Positions 24,809 to 36,845 of a stretch of 64,000 nucleotides of DNA are shown in pieces. This DNA is from Amorphophallus konjac (Eukaryota; Streptophyta; Magnoliopsida; Alismatales; Araceae), in the NCBI GenBank assembly GCA_022559845.1, contig JAHNEJ010001445.1:97335-161334 (forward strand). The letters run 5' to 3'. How positions within the stretch are numbered: position 1 is the first letter of the stretch; every line of letters begins with the position of its first letter. Made by a program: the position numbers and the translations under genes. The notes below the pieces were generated by a model that saw only the letters and a list, made by a program, of their open reading frames with translations, was not told where the DNA came from and did not search any database.

Positions 24809-25839
24809 GAATTTTGTCTCCGAAATTCAAGACTAGCACCAAGTCACATGGGAAGAACAATGAACCAACTGACAACGCCGTCAGAGCCCTAGCACAGAAA
24901 ACCTCGATTCTCATGAAAGCACCGATCCTGAGGGACACAGCCAGACTACAACCACGAACGACACCTCGCTCCGCATGCCGTGCACACCGGCCATTAGAGT
25001 AGGCACAACATAATAGCACAAGTCTGGCACCACCTCAGACAATGCGAAAACCAATCATGGCGCCACTGCCACCATCTCGCTCACCGAGGAGACACAGTCC
25101 TCGTCACGAGAAACAGCTACCGATCCATCCTATGGTCGGCAGACAAATCACACATCAGCTTCACAACCAGCTGACAGGTCGCACACTCTTCTCAAGGGAA
25201 CAACCAATGCAGAGCCTCCAACAGCTCACACCAAACTCGATGCGCAACCACCAGCATCCACTGTATGTGCAAAGACCATCCACTGGTCACCAGATACACG
25301 TCAACGGGGAACCTCCACCAACCCAGCAGGCACCATCCCGCTCACGACAGGCCATCCGCTGACTCACACAGATAATTACCACGACACGAGCTGCACTCCT
25401 CTCGGACACCACGCCCAAACTCAATCATCGCGCCAACTCAACCCTCTCGGGGAGCACGATGAAACCAAATGGCAAGATCTTGGTGTCTTCGGTCATCACC
25501 TCACCCGACACAGACTTACGGGGAACCATCCCATGCTGGTCACCAACCAGGGATAACCATTGCAACACCAACGTCCCATCAAGGACCTCCACGCACAGAC
25601 ATCACTCCTCCGTCCTGTCTCATCAAAACCTTCATCTCAACAAATCCAAGTGGACACCTGCCAATCCCGATTCCGCCTTCACCACAGAGCCACGGGACAC
25701 CACCTAAACAACTCATGGCACACACCTCTAGGAAAGGAAAGTGCCATCCAACCTCACAGCAACCTGGTTGCCAACGCCGCGACCAATGCACACGGGTCCC
25801 AACCATACACATCTTACCATGGTCGACTACGAGACTAGC
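24809..25839 (-). other. internal domain of E3 (part)
   Basis: No coding domain seen. Many blocks align with 6451-7660 of E1, for example the CAACTGACAACGC and CCGATCCTGAGGGACACA blocks. It ends at CTTAC (25840-25844), the presumed target duplication of element A. Confidence 0.7.
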
Positions 25840-26139
25840 CTTACTGTAGACACGCTATTCCTGACATCATCTTGAGTAAATCTCATATTACCATATGACG
25901 CCCCGCATCGGCTTTCACATTTTGAATCACTTGAGTGCTCCCCTTTCTTTCCTTTCACCTTTTGAGCAGGGGAACGTGACGCTTCTTTGGGATCCGAGCG
26001 GAAGCCACCTCACTAAGGAAATCGTGTAGCACACGGACGACGCCGCTCCCAACCGGACGCTCCGGAAGAATCCACACACGAAGACGTCTAACGGTTAGAC
26101 GCCGACGGCTTTCCGGGGCCGATCCGGCAGAATTTCTTT

Positions 26140-26590
26140 GAGGCGTCCAGGTACCTGGACGCCTCACTGTGTATCTTTGAGGTGTCCAGGAGCCTAGACG
26201 CCTCACTTGCAGGCCTGTCCTTTGAGACGTCCAGGTGCCTGGACGCCTCACTGCTTAGACACACGGACGATGCCGATCCGCCGCTCGATTTGATGTTTCA
26301 AAAAAATCCAAAAGATAAAAACGTCTTGTCAATTAGACGCGCCCTTCGTAAGTCACAGTCACGCGCCGAAACCACGCGCTTTCTCCACTGTCTACGGCTT
26401 TCGGCGGCGATTCGGTGGGCGAAAATGGGCGCGTCCAGGGCCCCGGACGCCTCATCATTGAGGCGTCCAAGAGCCTGGATGCCTCAATGAATATATTAAG
26501 ATAAAAATATAAAAATATAAAAAATATTTATTGAGGCGTCCAGGCTCCTGGACGCCTCAACAGTGAGGCATCCAAGAGCCTGGACGCCCC
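26140..26590. repeat. palindrome cluster upstream of the LTR TATA box (element A)
   Basis: Seven copies of a 26-bp palindrome with arms GAGGCGTCCAGG / CCTGGACGCCTC and a variable 2-base centre start at about 26140, 26179, 26224, 26427, 26460, 26533 and 26565. The last ends 16 bases before the TATA box. Four to five are near-perfect; 26179, 26460 and 26565 have arm mismatches. Confidence 0.85.
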
Positions 26591-26605
26591 AATCAGCTTT
26601 CCTTC

Positions 26606-26613
26606 TATAAATA
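26606..26613 (+). promoter_or_regulatory. TATA box of element A LTR
   Basis: TATAAATA followed by GGGGACCCCC. It lies just downstream of the palindrome cluster; the element B LTR has the same arrangement in reverse (complement of 42541-42550). Confidence 0.75.
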
Positions 26614-27224
26614 GGGGACCCCCTCCCTCGAAGGGAAGGGGCTTCAGTCCGACTGAGGAAGGAGAGACTCTGTCGGATCCCATTTCTAACCCGTGGGGTT
26701 TTACAGGGGGAGGTTCTGCCGGCTTCTCGGGTGTCCGCATTCGCGAGAGGAAGGCTAGCTCCATCCGTTCTGCTTCCACGTCATCCCTACGCTGCCGAAG
26801 CTCCGCCGGATCCCACCATCGGCATCTTCAATAAACCACTCTCTCCCCTTCTCTTTTGCCATTTCTATTGCATGCAGCATCTCGCCATTTGTCATCTCCC
26901 TTCATAAGAGAGATCCGTTTTACATGATCCTCCATTTATCATAGCATTTTCCTCCTACTCGTGTCTGAGAGGGGTTTAAAAATAACACCAACCAGGTGTG
27001 TGTCCTGCCATGATTTCACCATTTTTCATTATAATGGACTAATACTACACTGTCATTTTTTGATCCACTTGTTATCTGTCTGTTTCTTCTTTTGTAAGGG
27101 TAACCAAGGAAAGCCCTCTCCATCGGCCGGCCGAAGGAAGAGGAAGAAGCAACCCGCCATCTCCCGCTCTTGAGGTAGGCGCAATCACTTTCTTTATTTT
27201 GGGGTCTCCGGCCCCTGGCGATCA

Positions 27225-27700
27225 CATTATATTCTCAAGGCCGCGAAGAGTCATTTCCCGCAATGGCCGTTTAAATTTTCGTCATTTATATTCTGTGCTG
27301 TACTTATATCTGCTCATATTCTCGAGGCCGCGGAGAGTCACTTCCCACAATGGCCATTTAAATTTTCATCATTTATATTCTGTGCTGTGCTTATATCTGT
27401 TCATATTCTCGAGGCTGCGGAGAGTCATTTCCCGCAATGGCCGTTTAAATTTCTGTCATTTATATTCTGTGCTGTGCTTATATCTGCTTATACTCTCGAG
27501 GTCGCGGAGAGTCACTTCTCACAATGGCCATTTAAATTTCTGTGAATTATATTCTGTGTTATTCTCATATCTTCTCATATTCTCGAGGCCGCGGCGAGTC
27601 ACTTCCCGCAATGGCCGTTTAAATTACTGTCATTTAAATTCTGCACTATTCCCATCCCCCGAGATCGCGGAGAGTCATTTTCCGCTATGGCCATTTAATC
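27225..27700. repeat. ~86-bp tandem repeats in the LTR leader of element A
   Basis: About six copies of a unit containing CTCGAGGCCGCGGAGAGTCA, CCCGCAATGGCCGTTTAAAT and an AT-rich CATTTATATTCTG segment. The element B LTR has the matching array inverted at 41462-41935. The unit is transcribed if the TATA box at 26606 is used. Confidence 0.8.
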
Positions 27701-27856
27701 CTCATATCTTGTTACGTTGTATCTGTTCTGCACACCCCGCCGGATTAATCTCCCGTGGTGGTCCCTCCTCTTCTCTCTTTTTCTGTGTCGCAGCAAAATG
27801 AGCCCCCGCGCACCCCTTCGCCTCCTCCGACATTCCGCGTGACGTCGCTCACAGAT

Positions 27857-27875
27857 TGGCGATCACGGTGGGACC
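27857..27875 (+). other. putative primer binding site of element A (tRNA-Arg-like)
   Basis: TGGCGATCACGGTGGGACC begins three bases after the LTR end. It is close to the complement of the 3' end of plant tRNA-Arg species ending in ...GTGGTCGCCA, with a few mismatches; tRNA-Arg primers are usual in the Tat lineage. The exact isoacceptor is my inference. Confidence 0.55.
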
Positions 27876-28524
27876 TCTTTCGCTTTCCCTCAGTTACCCT
27901 TGTAATTTTGGCATCGCCGTGTGCTCCTCCACCCTTGCGCCCTCGCGCGCTCCAGATGTGCTCACGGTAGCACTTTCAGCTCTTATCCCTCGTGCACCTC
28001 GTGCACTTCACCCCTAATCCCGTGTAATTCATTGGGTGTTGATTATATCTTTGTTATTTCTGTTATTTTCTTATGTTCTATATATCTGTTCATCACTTCA
28101 TCGCATACGTCCCCCCTCTTTTTATTATTATTTTTATTTCTTTTCTAAGGATCACCCTCTCTCGGTGAAGGAAGGACTCTCCGTTCGGGAATTCCTCTCG
28201 ACGGATTAGGATCTCCTCCACCGGGACCTCCGTAAGTCCCCGACAGTGAAGGATTCCCTCTTCGTTCACTGGGCTGGTTGTACCATTGAAGTTCCCCGGA
28301 GTTAGTCGACCCATTCGTGGTGAGACGAGAGACCCTAGTTGACACGGCGTTGAAACAAAAACTAATTAGGGTCCCTATTTTTGTGTGAACTTCAGATCTG
28401 GTTAAAAACATAAAAATTATCAAAATCAAAACAAAAAAAGAGGGCGTAAAGGCATCCACTTGTTTGATAATCTCTGCTATCTGCTTGTTGGTGTATATTT
28501 TTGCGTTCCGAAAAAACTTTGAGC
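27876..28524 (+). other. leader of element A between PBS and gag
   Basis: Non-coding; pyrimidine-rich stretches and several short upstream frames. No structure that I can support. Confidence 0.5.
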
Positions 28525-30402
28525 ATGGCTCACGAGTCTTTTGAGGAGAACCACCCTGGTCGTGGTCAATCAGTCGAGCCACGAGTCCATGCTATGGGCT
28601 CGGGTCCTTCTTATGAGCCCTCACGTGAGGTGCAGGTTACTGCAGGGGACACATCCCCACCACAGGACATCTCCTCTTTGCTAGGTGTCCTCGCCAACAC
28701 GGAGCTTACCTCTGAGCAGCTCCGGGCCTTCCAGGTCATTCTTAAAGGGAAATCTATTTCCCCCGCCCCCCAAGAGTCAACTCCAGCCATCGCACCCCTC
28801 CAAGAGTCGGTGCAGGCCATCCCATCTCCTTCACTGGCGCAAGCCATTCAGTTTCCCTCGCTTCAAGGGCAGGCGAGCCAACAACCACCCTCGTTCCAAT
28901 TCCCTTCACAATCTCAAACCCCTGCTGTTCCCCACATACCGCTCCAGCCAGGGCCGACTGCCGGCGGCCTGGCAGCTCCCTCCCATTCGGGGTTTCCTCC
29001 TCAAGTCTTCGGGAGACATTTTCCTCCCCAGTGGCAGGTGCCACCTTCACCTCCCGAGGAGCTTACCCAATCGCTCCTCAACAGGTTTAATAGAATGGAC
29101 GAACAATTTCAAAATTTAAAGAAAATGGTGGACGTGAAATCCACCCCGGAGGTTGTTTTGCCAATCCTTCCGGTGATCCATCTTCCTCCCTCCGAAATGC
29201 CTACGTACCGTAGGTACAATGGCACTGGCAACCCCTTTATTCACCTCAAGGACTTCATGTATGAATCCTCCTATTGGTAAAATGACCTGAGATCCCTGGC
29301 ATACCTCTTTCGGATATCATTGGATGGTCCTGCGCTAGAGTGGTTCTATTCTTTGGAGCCCGGCGAGGCCGAGAACTTTGATACGGTGCAAAGAAGATTC
29401 TTGCAAAAGTATCGGGATAGGGTCGGTCCCTCTCTTTCCATTACCGACCTAGTGGCCGAGAAAATGAAGCCCGACGAAGATTTTATCCGCTATGCCGACA
29501 GATGGAGGTCCCTGGCAGAAAGGATAAGAGATACCCTCTCAGAGCCTGAACAAGTAAAGATGATTGTGTCCAATGCAACCCCACAGTTCAGGCACGTCCT
29601 AGCCATGAACAAGCTTACCACAATGGAAGAGCTCTATGAAAGGGCCCGGTATATCCAGACCCAGTTAAAAGACTCCCCCATTATGCACATGTTTGAGCCG
29701 CCGAAGCCCAAGGTGGTCAGAAAGATAGGCACTGGTGGAGTGACAGAAGGGGTTGTGACAAATGAGCAGGTGAGTGCAGTCAACAACGCCAACTATGCAC
29801 TCAACCCAAGGCCTCCACAAATGTCCCGACTTCCCCTCCAACAAGGTCCTTTCCCCTCTCGTCCTCCACCCCAAAACAATCCACCCCAGAACAATATGCC
29901 TCAACCACTTCAACCCCAGCAACAACAACCGCCACCTCAGTACCACCAAGTTCTACCCCCAGGGAATTATGGCCCCCCACAGCAACAAAGGAGGCCGATT
30001 GGTCCCAAGAGAGCCTATTACCCACCATTGCCAGAAACTTTGGCAGATATTTTCAGCGCCCTCATGGCCTCAAACACACTCATCCTACCCATGGAAAGGC
30101 TCGCGTGGCCCCCGAATGTTGATACCTCCAGATACTGCGTCTATCACAGGCAGCCAGGACACACAGTAGAGAATTGCTTTTAGTTTAAAGATTACATCTA
30201 CGATATGAATGACGAAGGCGGAATTGACTGGGATTAAATGAGGCGATACATCACCACTCTCAAAGTCAGGAGACCTCCTCCTAGGCCACAGTTCCAGCAA
30301 CAACAGCAACTTCAACAGCAGCCACAGCAACAACCACAATAACAACAACAGCCTCAGCAGGCACAACAACAACAGCCCAACATGGGCATAATCTAGAATC
30401 TA
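28525..30402 (+). pseudogene. gag of element A
   Basis: It starts with ATG 28525 (MAHESFEENHPG). A ~200-residue proline/glutamine-rich N-terminal part precedes the retrotransposon gag domain (SLDGPALEWFYSLEP ... FLQKYRDRVGPSLSITDLVAEKM ... LTTMEELYERARYIQTQLKD). A second proline/glutamine-rich linker follows, then the knuckle CVYHRQPGHTVENC, a CHHC variant of the usual CCHC. An in-frame TAA at 29278-29280 is also present at the same codon in element B. Further stops at 30181, 30238, 30340 and 30394 are specific to A. Gag would form the virus-like particle and bind element RNA. Confidence 0.85.
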
Positions 30403-32898
30403 TTGCCGGAGCACCAACAGCCCAATCACCAGGTCAACCCCATATCCTCCTTCCCGAAAGTCGGGAGAGAGCAGGTGTGGCACCCAGAAAGTACCTCCGT
30501 TCTTGCTGCCGCCAACCCTATCGTCATGCAACCCCCTCGCCATGCCCGGGTAGCACCCCTCTCTCATCAGCCCGCATTACAACCTATAGTACCGCCTTCA
30601 CCATTTTCACTACCATCACGTCCTCTCATTCGCACCCCTCCCATTAACTCACCAATGACCTATCAGCCAACACCCTCCACTATGCCCTCACACCCTCTCA
30701 TCTTCTCTCACTCCTCCATTTTGCCATCCACCTCTACTGCATCTACCCCTATGCCTTCCAAACCTCTTATCATCCATCAACCATACGTGACCCCGCCTAT
30801 CTCCACAATACCTCCACCAATACCTTCAAAACCACTCATCACCCACCATCCATCTCAAAACCATTACCCACCGCAAGCCTTATCCACTTACACTTTGCCT
30901 CCACCACCACCTTCCAAACCCCTTATCCTTCATAGTCCGTATGATATCCCCTCTACCTCCACCATGCCTCCACCGAACAAACCCCTCATCAGAATCCCTG
31001 CTCCCATCGTTACTCCGGCTTCATCAACCATTCCTCCACCGCTACCCCTCAAACCTCTGTTAAAACCCACAGTTACCCCCATAGAGGTACAAAAGCCGCA
31101 GGTAATGGTGCTCCGGAGTGGAAGGATTTTCCACAGAGTTTTTCCTCAGAATAGTCAGAACCCCGATCAGGCTCAGTCAGAGAAGGACAATGGAGAACGG
31201 CCATAAAAATTCATCCCTGGAACACAGTATGATTTGTTGAAACACTTGGACAAGACGCCTACTCGGATCTCCATCCTTGAGCTGCTTCAGAGATCCACAT
31301 CCCATCAGGCAGCCTTAATGGAATATCTTCAAAAGGTCATGGTGAATGAGGACCTCCCTGTAGAGAAGATTTCAGCCGTTCTGATGCCGACAGACACACA
31401 ACCGGCTATTGTGTTCCACAACCACGAGCTTGCCCCCAAGGAAGCTCGAAAATATGCATTGTGTGTTTCGATAAAAATCAATGGAGTGTCCATACACCCG
31501 TGTTTGGTGGACACGGGTGCATCCATAAATGTGATCTCCATGAGCACCCTTTAGTTATGTGGAGTCGGTGAGGAACGGATAAGACCTTCCTTGATCACAG
31601 TCACAGCTTATGACAACAGCAAAAGGCCACCACAGGGAATGATTATCCTGAAGGCAGAATTAGGCCCTGCGTCAGTCCCTACAAAATTCCATGTCCTCGA
31701 CATGGATCCCACATTCAAGGCTATACTGGGTCGCCCCTATATCGAAGTCATGGATGCTATACCCTGCACCAACCACCAATGCCTAAAGTTCCCATACAAT
31801 GGGAGGATTATTAAAGTGGTCAGCTCGCATGTCCTTCATACAGTGGATGCTATTAACATCTCTTTGCCATCTGTTTGGCCGTCTCATCGGCCCATATTAT
31901 CACTACTGGATGTGTATGACCCGTCCCGCATTCCGCTAACACCAAAGAAGCCACCTTCAGTACGGATGTCACGTCTCCCTTCCCATTCTAAAGGATGGGA
32001 GATAATGAGGAATATCGGCTATCAACAAAGCAAAGGCTTGGGCGCGCAATTACAAGGAAGGCTGAAGCAGCCAAAGGAAAAAAGGTTAGGCCACAAGTTT
32101 GGCCTAGGCTTTAAAAGACCGCTCGAGGCGGATGGGAAACCCCTCACGTGGACCCTATCCTCTCACTTCAAGAAGGGGCCCATTGTTCAGATGGGAGATT
32201 ACCCGCAAGAAACACATGGAGGATCGCATGTTGTGTACTTGGCTGAAAAATGTTCAAGGGCCGGTAAGAAAGGCAAGATCAAAGATCCGGAATGCGAATG
32301 GGGCAAATGGTTTGACATACAAGATGTTTCCATTGCACTAGAAAGAATGTTCTCACCTTCGCAGGTGGAAGGGCCGCCATTGATCTCTGAAATGCCAGGG
32401 AGTATCACTACTGTTGCCAAAGTTCCAAGCCATCCTCGCCAAGAGGACTCTATCACCGACAGATCTTCATCCGTCATCAACATTGCCATCGACGGCTCAT
32501 TAGCCGTCGTTTTCTCCATTCACTCACCTCAGCCTTCGCTGATGTCTTCCTCCTGGACCGGACGGTTGTCTGACGATCTTCCCAGGTCCCCTTCTCTACT
32601 TACTTACCTGCGCGGGTTTCTCAACCCGCGCCAGGTTTTCAATCATGATCTGCTCTACGAGCCTCCCAATCTTTTAGCCATAATCACTTTCCCCCCTCCT
32701 CCGAATTCTTTTCATTGTTTTGTCATCAAAAATAAAAATGAAAAAAAAAACGTCAATTGTCAAACTCCTCAACAACACATCATTGTTGAGGAAACCTCCT
32801 ACATCTCCCACGAGTGCGTCCCGCCCTGCGTGCCACCCATCCAAGGTCCTATGAGCGACCTTTTCTACCCCTCCTCTGAGGGGTCTTTCCCTGTATAG
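30403..32898 (+). pseudogene. protease and G-patch region of element A
   Basis: After a proline/serine-rich linker rich in SKPLI repeats (30600-31100) and the block AMVLRSGRIFHRVFP (here QVMVLRSG), the aspartic protease appears with CLVDTGASINVISMSTL near 31500 (catalytic Asp in DTGAS) and ILGRPYI near 31725. About 80 residues later comes a G-patch, GWEIMRNIGYQQSKGLGAQL. Stops lie at 31204, 31552 and 32896. The run of ten A at 32741-32750 keeps this copy in frame towards RT, in contrast to element B. Confidence 0.82.
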
Positions 32899-32940
32899 TC
32901 TTCACCATCCCCTTCAGCCTTTTCTCCTTCTGTAAATAAT

Positions 32941-34796
32941 GTGAGTCAATCTAGGGATAATAAGTCAAGGGTAGTACCCAAAAGGAAATTCAAGGGTAGG
33001 CAGATCCCCCGTCGATTCCTTCTAGATTTAGCCACTAGGTGTCAAGCCCTTCTATCCATCCCTCAGTTGCTAGAAAATCCCATCCAGCTACCGGAGATAG
33101 AATGTGAGGGCAATTGTGCGATTGGTGAAGGATATGGGATTTATGAGATCACCGATGAACAATACCCTATTGGAGACGAGGATGAAGAATATGAGGACGC
33201 GGCCGGCGCATATGCTAGTGGAGTGAGGAGATTCGACGAGCCGTCAGCCGCCGTAGAAGAGTCCACCAAAGAAATCAATTTGGGAACCGAGGAAGACCCT
33301 AGGATCGTCCTCATAAGTGATAATTTGTCATCATCTGAAGAAGAGGTATTAATTGAAGTTCTCAAAGAGTATAGGGACACGTTTACATGGAGCTACGAAG
33401 ATATGCCGGGTTTGGATTCCACCTTGGTTGAACATCGCTTAACTCTAAAATCAGGGTCCGTCTCGGTAAAACAAAGGTTAAGGCGTTTCACCCTCAGATG
33501 GCTTTAAAAATGAAAGAAGAGGTCGACAAGCTCCACAAAGCCAGGTTCATTAGAGTCGTCCTTTATCCTCAGTGGGTGGCGAATATTATCCCGGTCATGA
33601 AGAAGGATGGAAAAGTCAAGATTTGCATCGACTTCCGGGACTTAAACCGCGCATGTCCAAAGGATGATTTTCCCTTGTCTCACATTGATGTGTTAATCGA
33701 TAACACGGCAGGTTATGAGACCCTCTAATTTATGGATGGATTTTTGAGATATAATCAAATTCGTTTGGCAGAAGAGGATCAGGAGAAGACGTCATTCACT
33801 ATACCATGGGGAACATATTGTTACGTGGTCATGCCGTTTGGATTAAAGAATGTTGGAGCTACTTACCAAAGAGCTATGATGGCCATATTTCATGACATGA
33901 TGCATATATATCTGGAGGCGTATGTGGATGATTTATTGGTGAAATCAAGAACCAGGGTGGAACATCCGAAAGTTTTGGCTAAGGTGTTGCAAAGATCAAG
34001 GGAGTTCCAATTGAAAATGAACCCGAAGAAGTGTGTGTTTGGCGTATCATCGGGTAAATTACTGGGTTTCATTGTGAGTAAAAGAGGGATTGAGATAGAT
34101 CTCAACAAAGCTAAGGCCATCAGGGATATGCCGCCTCCCAAAAATTTGAGGGAAGTTCGAGGTTTAATTGGGAGGCTGCAATTCATCCGTCGATTTGTGT
34201 CTCAGCACTCACAAAGGTGTAGACCTTTCTATGAGTTGACCAAGCCAGGAGTAGAATTCCATTGAGATTCTAAGTGTCAAAAGGCTTTTGAAGGGTTAAA
34301 GAAATACCTGGCTAATCCACCCGTTCTCATTCCACCCAAACCAGAAAAATCTCTGATCATTTACATCTCAGTCTTGGATGACTCCGTGGGAGCCGTCCTC
34401 GCACAAGCAGATGAAGAAGGCAAGGAACGGGCCACCTATTACTTGTCCAAACTCCTCAATTCTTGTGAACAGAAGTACACAGCCATGGAGAAAATATGTG
34501 ATGCCCTCGTTTGGGTAGTGCAGAAATTGAAGCACTACTTCTTGGCTCATGAGGTCCATTTGATCGCCCACATGAACCCTATCAAGTTCCTCCTAGAAAA
34601 ATATGTCCTTACTGATAGGATAGCACGCTGACAGAGTTTCCTCTCTCAGTTTGACATCACCTACATCTAGCAAAAGGTAATTAAAGGCTATGCTATAGCC
34701 GAGCATCTCGCTCATCATCCTCTCCCCAAGTTCGATCCTGTCCAATCAGAGTTTCCAGATGAGGAACTAATATCTGTCACTCAATCCGATGAGCCA
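32941..34796 (+). pseudogene. reverse transcriptase and RNase H of element A
   Basis: RT motifs in order: PVMKKDGKVKICIDFRDLNR, YNQIRLAEEDQEKTSF, YCYVVMPFGLKNVGATYQ, the catalytic YVDD (near 33920), and LGFIVSKRGIEID. The first RNase H domain follows (SVLDDSVGAVLAQADEEG, ATYYLSKLLN, AMEKICDALVW). A one-base deletion near 33493 shifts the frame and stops occur at 33726, 34263, 34630 and 34668, so no enzyme can be made. Confidence 0.88.
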
Positions 34797-35768
34797 ATGT
34801 GGACATTATATTTTGATGGAGCTCTGAATTCTCAAGGGAAAGGCATTGGCATTGTCCTTCTGACGCCCGAAGGCGTTACCATCCCAGAGGCATTTCATCT
34901 CGCGTTCCCAGTCACCAACAACATTACTGAATATGAGGCTCTTCTAGCTGGTCTGGAACTAGCCCATTCTTTCTATATCACCGAATTACGAGTCGTGGGT
35001 GCTAGTCAACTTATTCTCCACCAGGTGCTTACCAAATATCGCACCATCGATCCCAAGCTCAAGCCCTATCAAGAGCTGGTCTCCGCTTATGCCAAATTGT
35101 TCACCAAGCTGATCTTTGTCCATGTTCCTCGCGAACAGAACATTCTGGCCGATACCCTCGCCTCCTTGGTGTCATCTTTCAAATTCCCTTTAGGTGCATG
35201 GTCTAAATCCATCACCATCTACAAACGCCTCGTCCCTGCTGTTCAGGACCCTTACCTCTTAAAAATCAAAGAAAGTGTCCTACGGAAGATTCAAGAAGGG
35301 AAAATTCTTGAGAAAAAGGAAATCATGTTGGCAGAATTTGAAGAAGAACCGGCTGATGAGGAGAAACCTTGGTTCCATGAAATCGTCAAATATTGTAAAG
35401 ATCAGTCCTATCCTGAAGGAGCCACCACAGAAGATAAGAAAGCCATAAGAAGGGTGGCCCAGAAATACACATTGGTTGGAGGTCTACTGTACAGGAGAAG
35501 CCTTACTGGTGTTCTATTGAGATGTCTTGATGACGATGAGGTCTGGAAATGTGTAGAGGAAGCACAGTCAGGTGTATGCGGTGGCCATGTAAATAGCCAA
35601 ATGCTCGCTAAGAAGATCATTAGGCAAGGCTTTTACTGGCCCACTATGGAAGATGATTATGCTGTTTATGTCCGTAGGTGTGTCAAGTGCCAGCTTCACG
35701 CCGATAAGATTCATTCACCATCTTCCTCACTTCATCTAGTATCCTCTCCATGGCCTTTCTCCATGTGA
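34797..35768 (+). pseudogene. archaeal-type RNase H and integrase zinc finger of element A
   Basis: MWTLYFDGALNSQGKGIGI begins a second RNase H with Asp in FDGA, Glu in EYEALLAGLE, and a C-terminal Asp in ILADTLASL. The aspartate normally in VVGDSQL (so in element B) is Ala here (VVGASQL), which removes a catalytic residue. A second RNase H between the first and integrase defines the Tat lineage. The integrase HHCC finger follows (H in GGHVN, C in RRCVKC). The frame ends at a TGA at 35766 where element B has Trp. Confidence 0.85.
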
Positions 35769-36629
35769 GCGTTCGACATCATTGGTCCCCTAGGTGATCC
35801 TAACTCCCTCACCAAGTAGAAATCTTTCATCCTCACTGCGACGGAGTACTTCACCAAATGGACCGAAGCCGAAGCTTACGCGGAAATCAAGGCGTCAACA
35901 GTCTGCAAGTTCATCATGAAGAACATCCTCACCAGGTTCGGCATCCCAAGCACAATCGTCACCGACAATGGGCCACAGTTCATTTCTCAGGACCTTCAAG
36001 ACCTCTGCAAAATATACGCAATTGCATTGCATCATTCATCACCTTATTATCCACAGGGTAATGGCCAGGCAGAGGCCACCAACAAAATATTGATCAAAAT
36101 CATAAAGAAAACTTGCGAGTCTAATAAGTTCTCAGACTGGCCAGAAAAGCTTATCGAAGCTCTATGGGCCTATCGCACTTCAATCCGTACCCCCACTGGG
36201 CAGACTCCGTTTGCCCTTGCTTATGGGATGGAAGCGGTAGTCCTGTACGAGACTCTGATTCCTTCTCTTAGGGTACAATTGGATAAGAAATTTCCCCTCG
36301 ACGAACGACGTGATTCACTCCTTGCCCAGTTGGAACTCTTAGATGAGAAGCAGCTGGCCGCTGCCAAGCATGCACGTGTTTATCAAAATAGACTCACTCG
36401 CTTTTACCAAAAGAAGGTCATTGAGAGAAAATGCAAAGTCAGCGAGATGGTTGTAAAAAGAATTTTTATTAAACCTGGAGGGCCGCATTCTAAATTTCAA
36501 CCCAATTGGGAAGGGCCATATGTGGTTCAAGCTGTGTACCCTGGCAACGCCTACAAGCTAGTCAATGCCGAAGGGGCCGAGTTATCCCACCCTTGGAACG
36601 GGTTTTATCTTAAGAAATACTACCCTTAG
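35769..36629 (+). pseudogene. integrase core and C-terminus of element A
   Basis: The DDE core shows Asp in FDIIGPLGD, Asp in TDNGPQFIS, and Glu in NGQAEATNKI, followed by WAYRTSIRTPTGQTPF and the C-terminal GPYVVQAVYPGNAYKL and GFYLKKYYP. One more stop (35816) is present. Integrase would insert the cDNA and cause the 5-bp duplication. Confidence 0.87.
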
Positions 36630-36809
36630 ATAACCATAACAACTGGCATGGTACGAGGGCCATCGGAGCTAGAAATTCACTCTTCAGTCTTTGTAGTCTA
36701 ACTCAGGGTTAACCTGCGCACACTCTCACACACCGTTTTTGGGATCAAGTGAAGCGGAACTCGAGGGAAGCTTCAAAAAAAAGAAAAAATGAAGAAAAAA
36801 GAAAAAAAT

Positions 36810-36845
<36 letters not shown>

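Larger units (their letters stand above)
21602..25844 (-). mobile_element. E3, E1-like non-coding LTR element, interrupted by element A
   Basis: A 3190-base LTR at 21602-24791 is followed by about 1050 bases of internal DNA homologous to the internal domain of E1, then cut at 25844 by the 5' LTR of element A. The orientation is minus as for E1: the polypurine tract adjoins the left (3') LTR. The left flank GTATC (21597-21601) should reappear at its other end outside the window. Divergence from E1 is substantial, so E3 is a separate subfamily. Confidence 0.82.
25845..27853 (+). repeat. 5' LTR of element A
   Basis: Its borders are set by comparison with the inverted LTR at 41281-43329: both begin TGTAGACACGC and end GTGACGTCGCTCACA. 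In order it holds seven palindromes (26140-26590), a TATA box, a leader, and a block of ~86-bp tandem repeats (27225-27700). The left flank CTTAC (25840-25844) is the expected target duplication. Confidence 0.85.
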
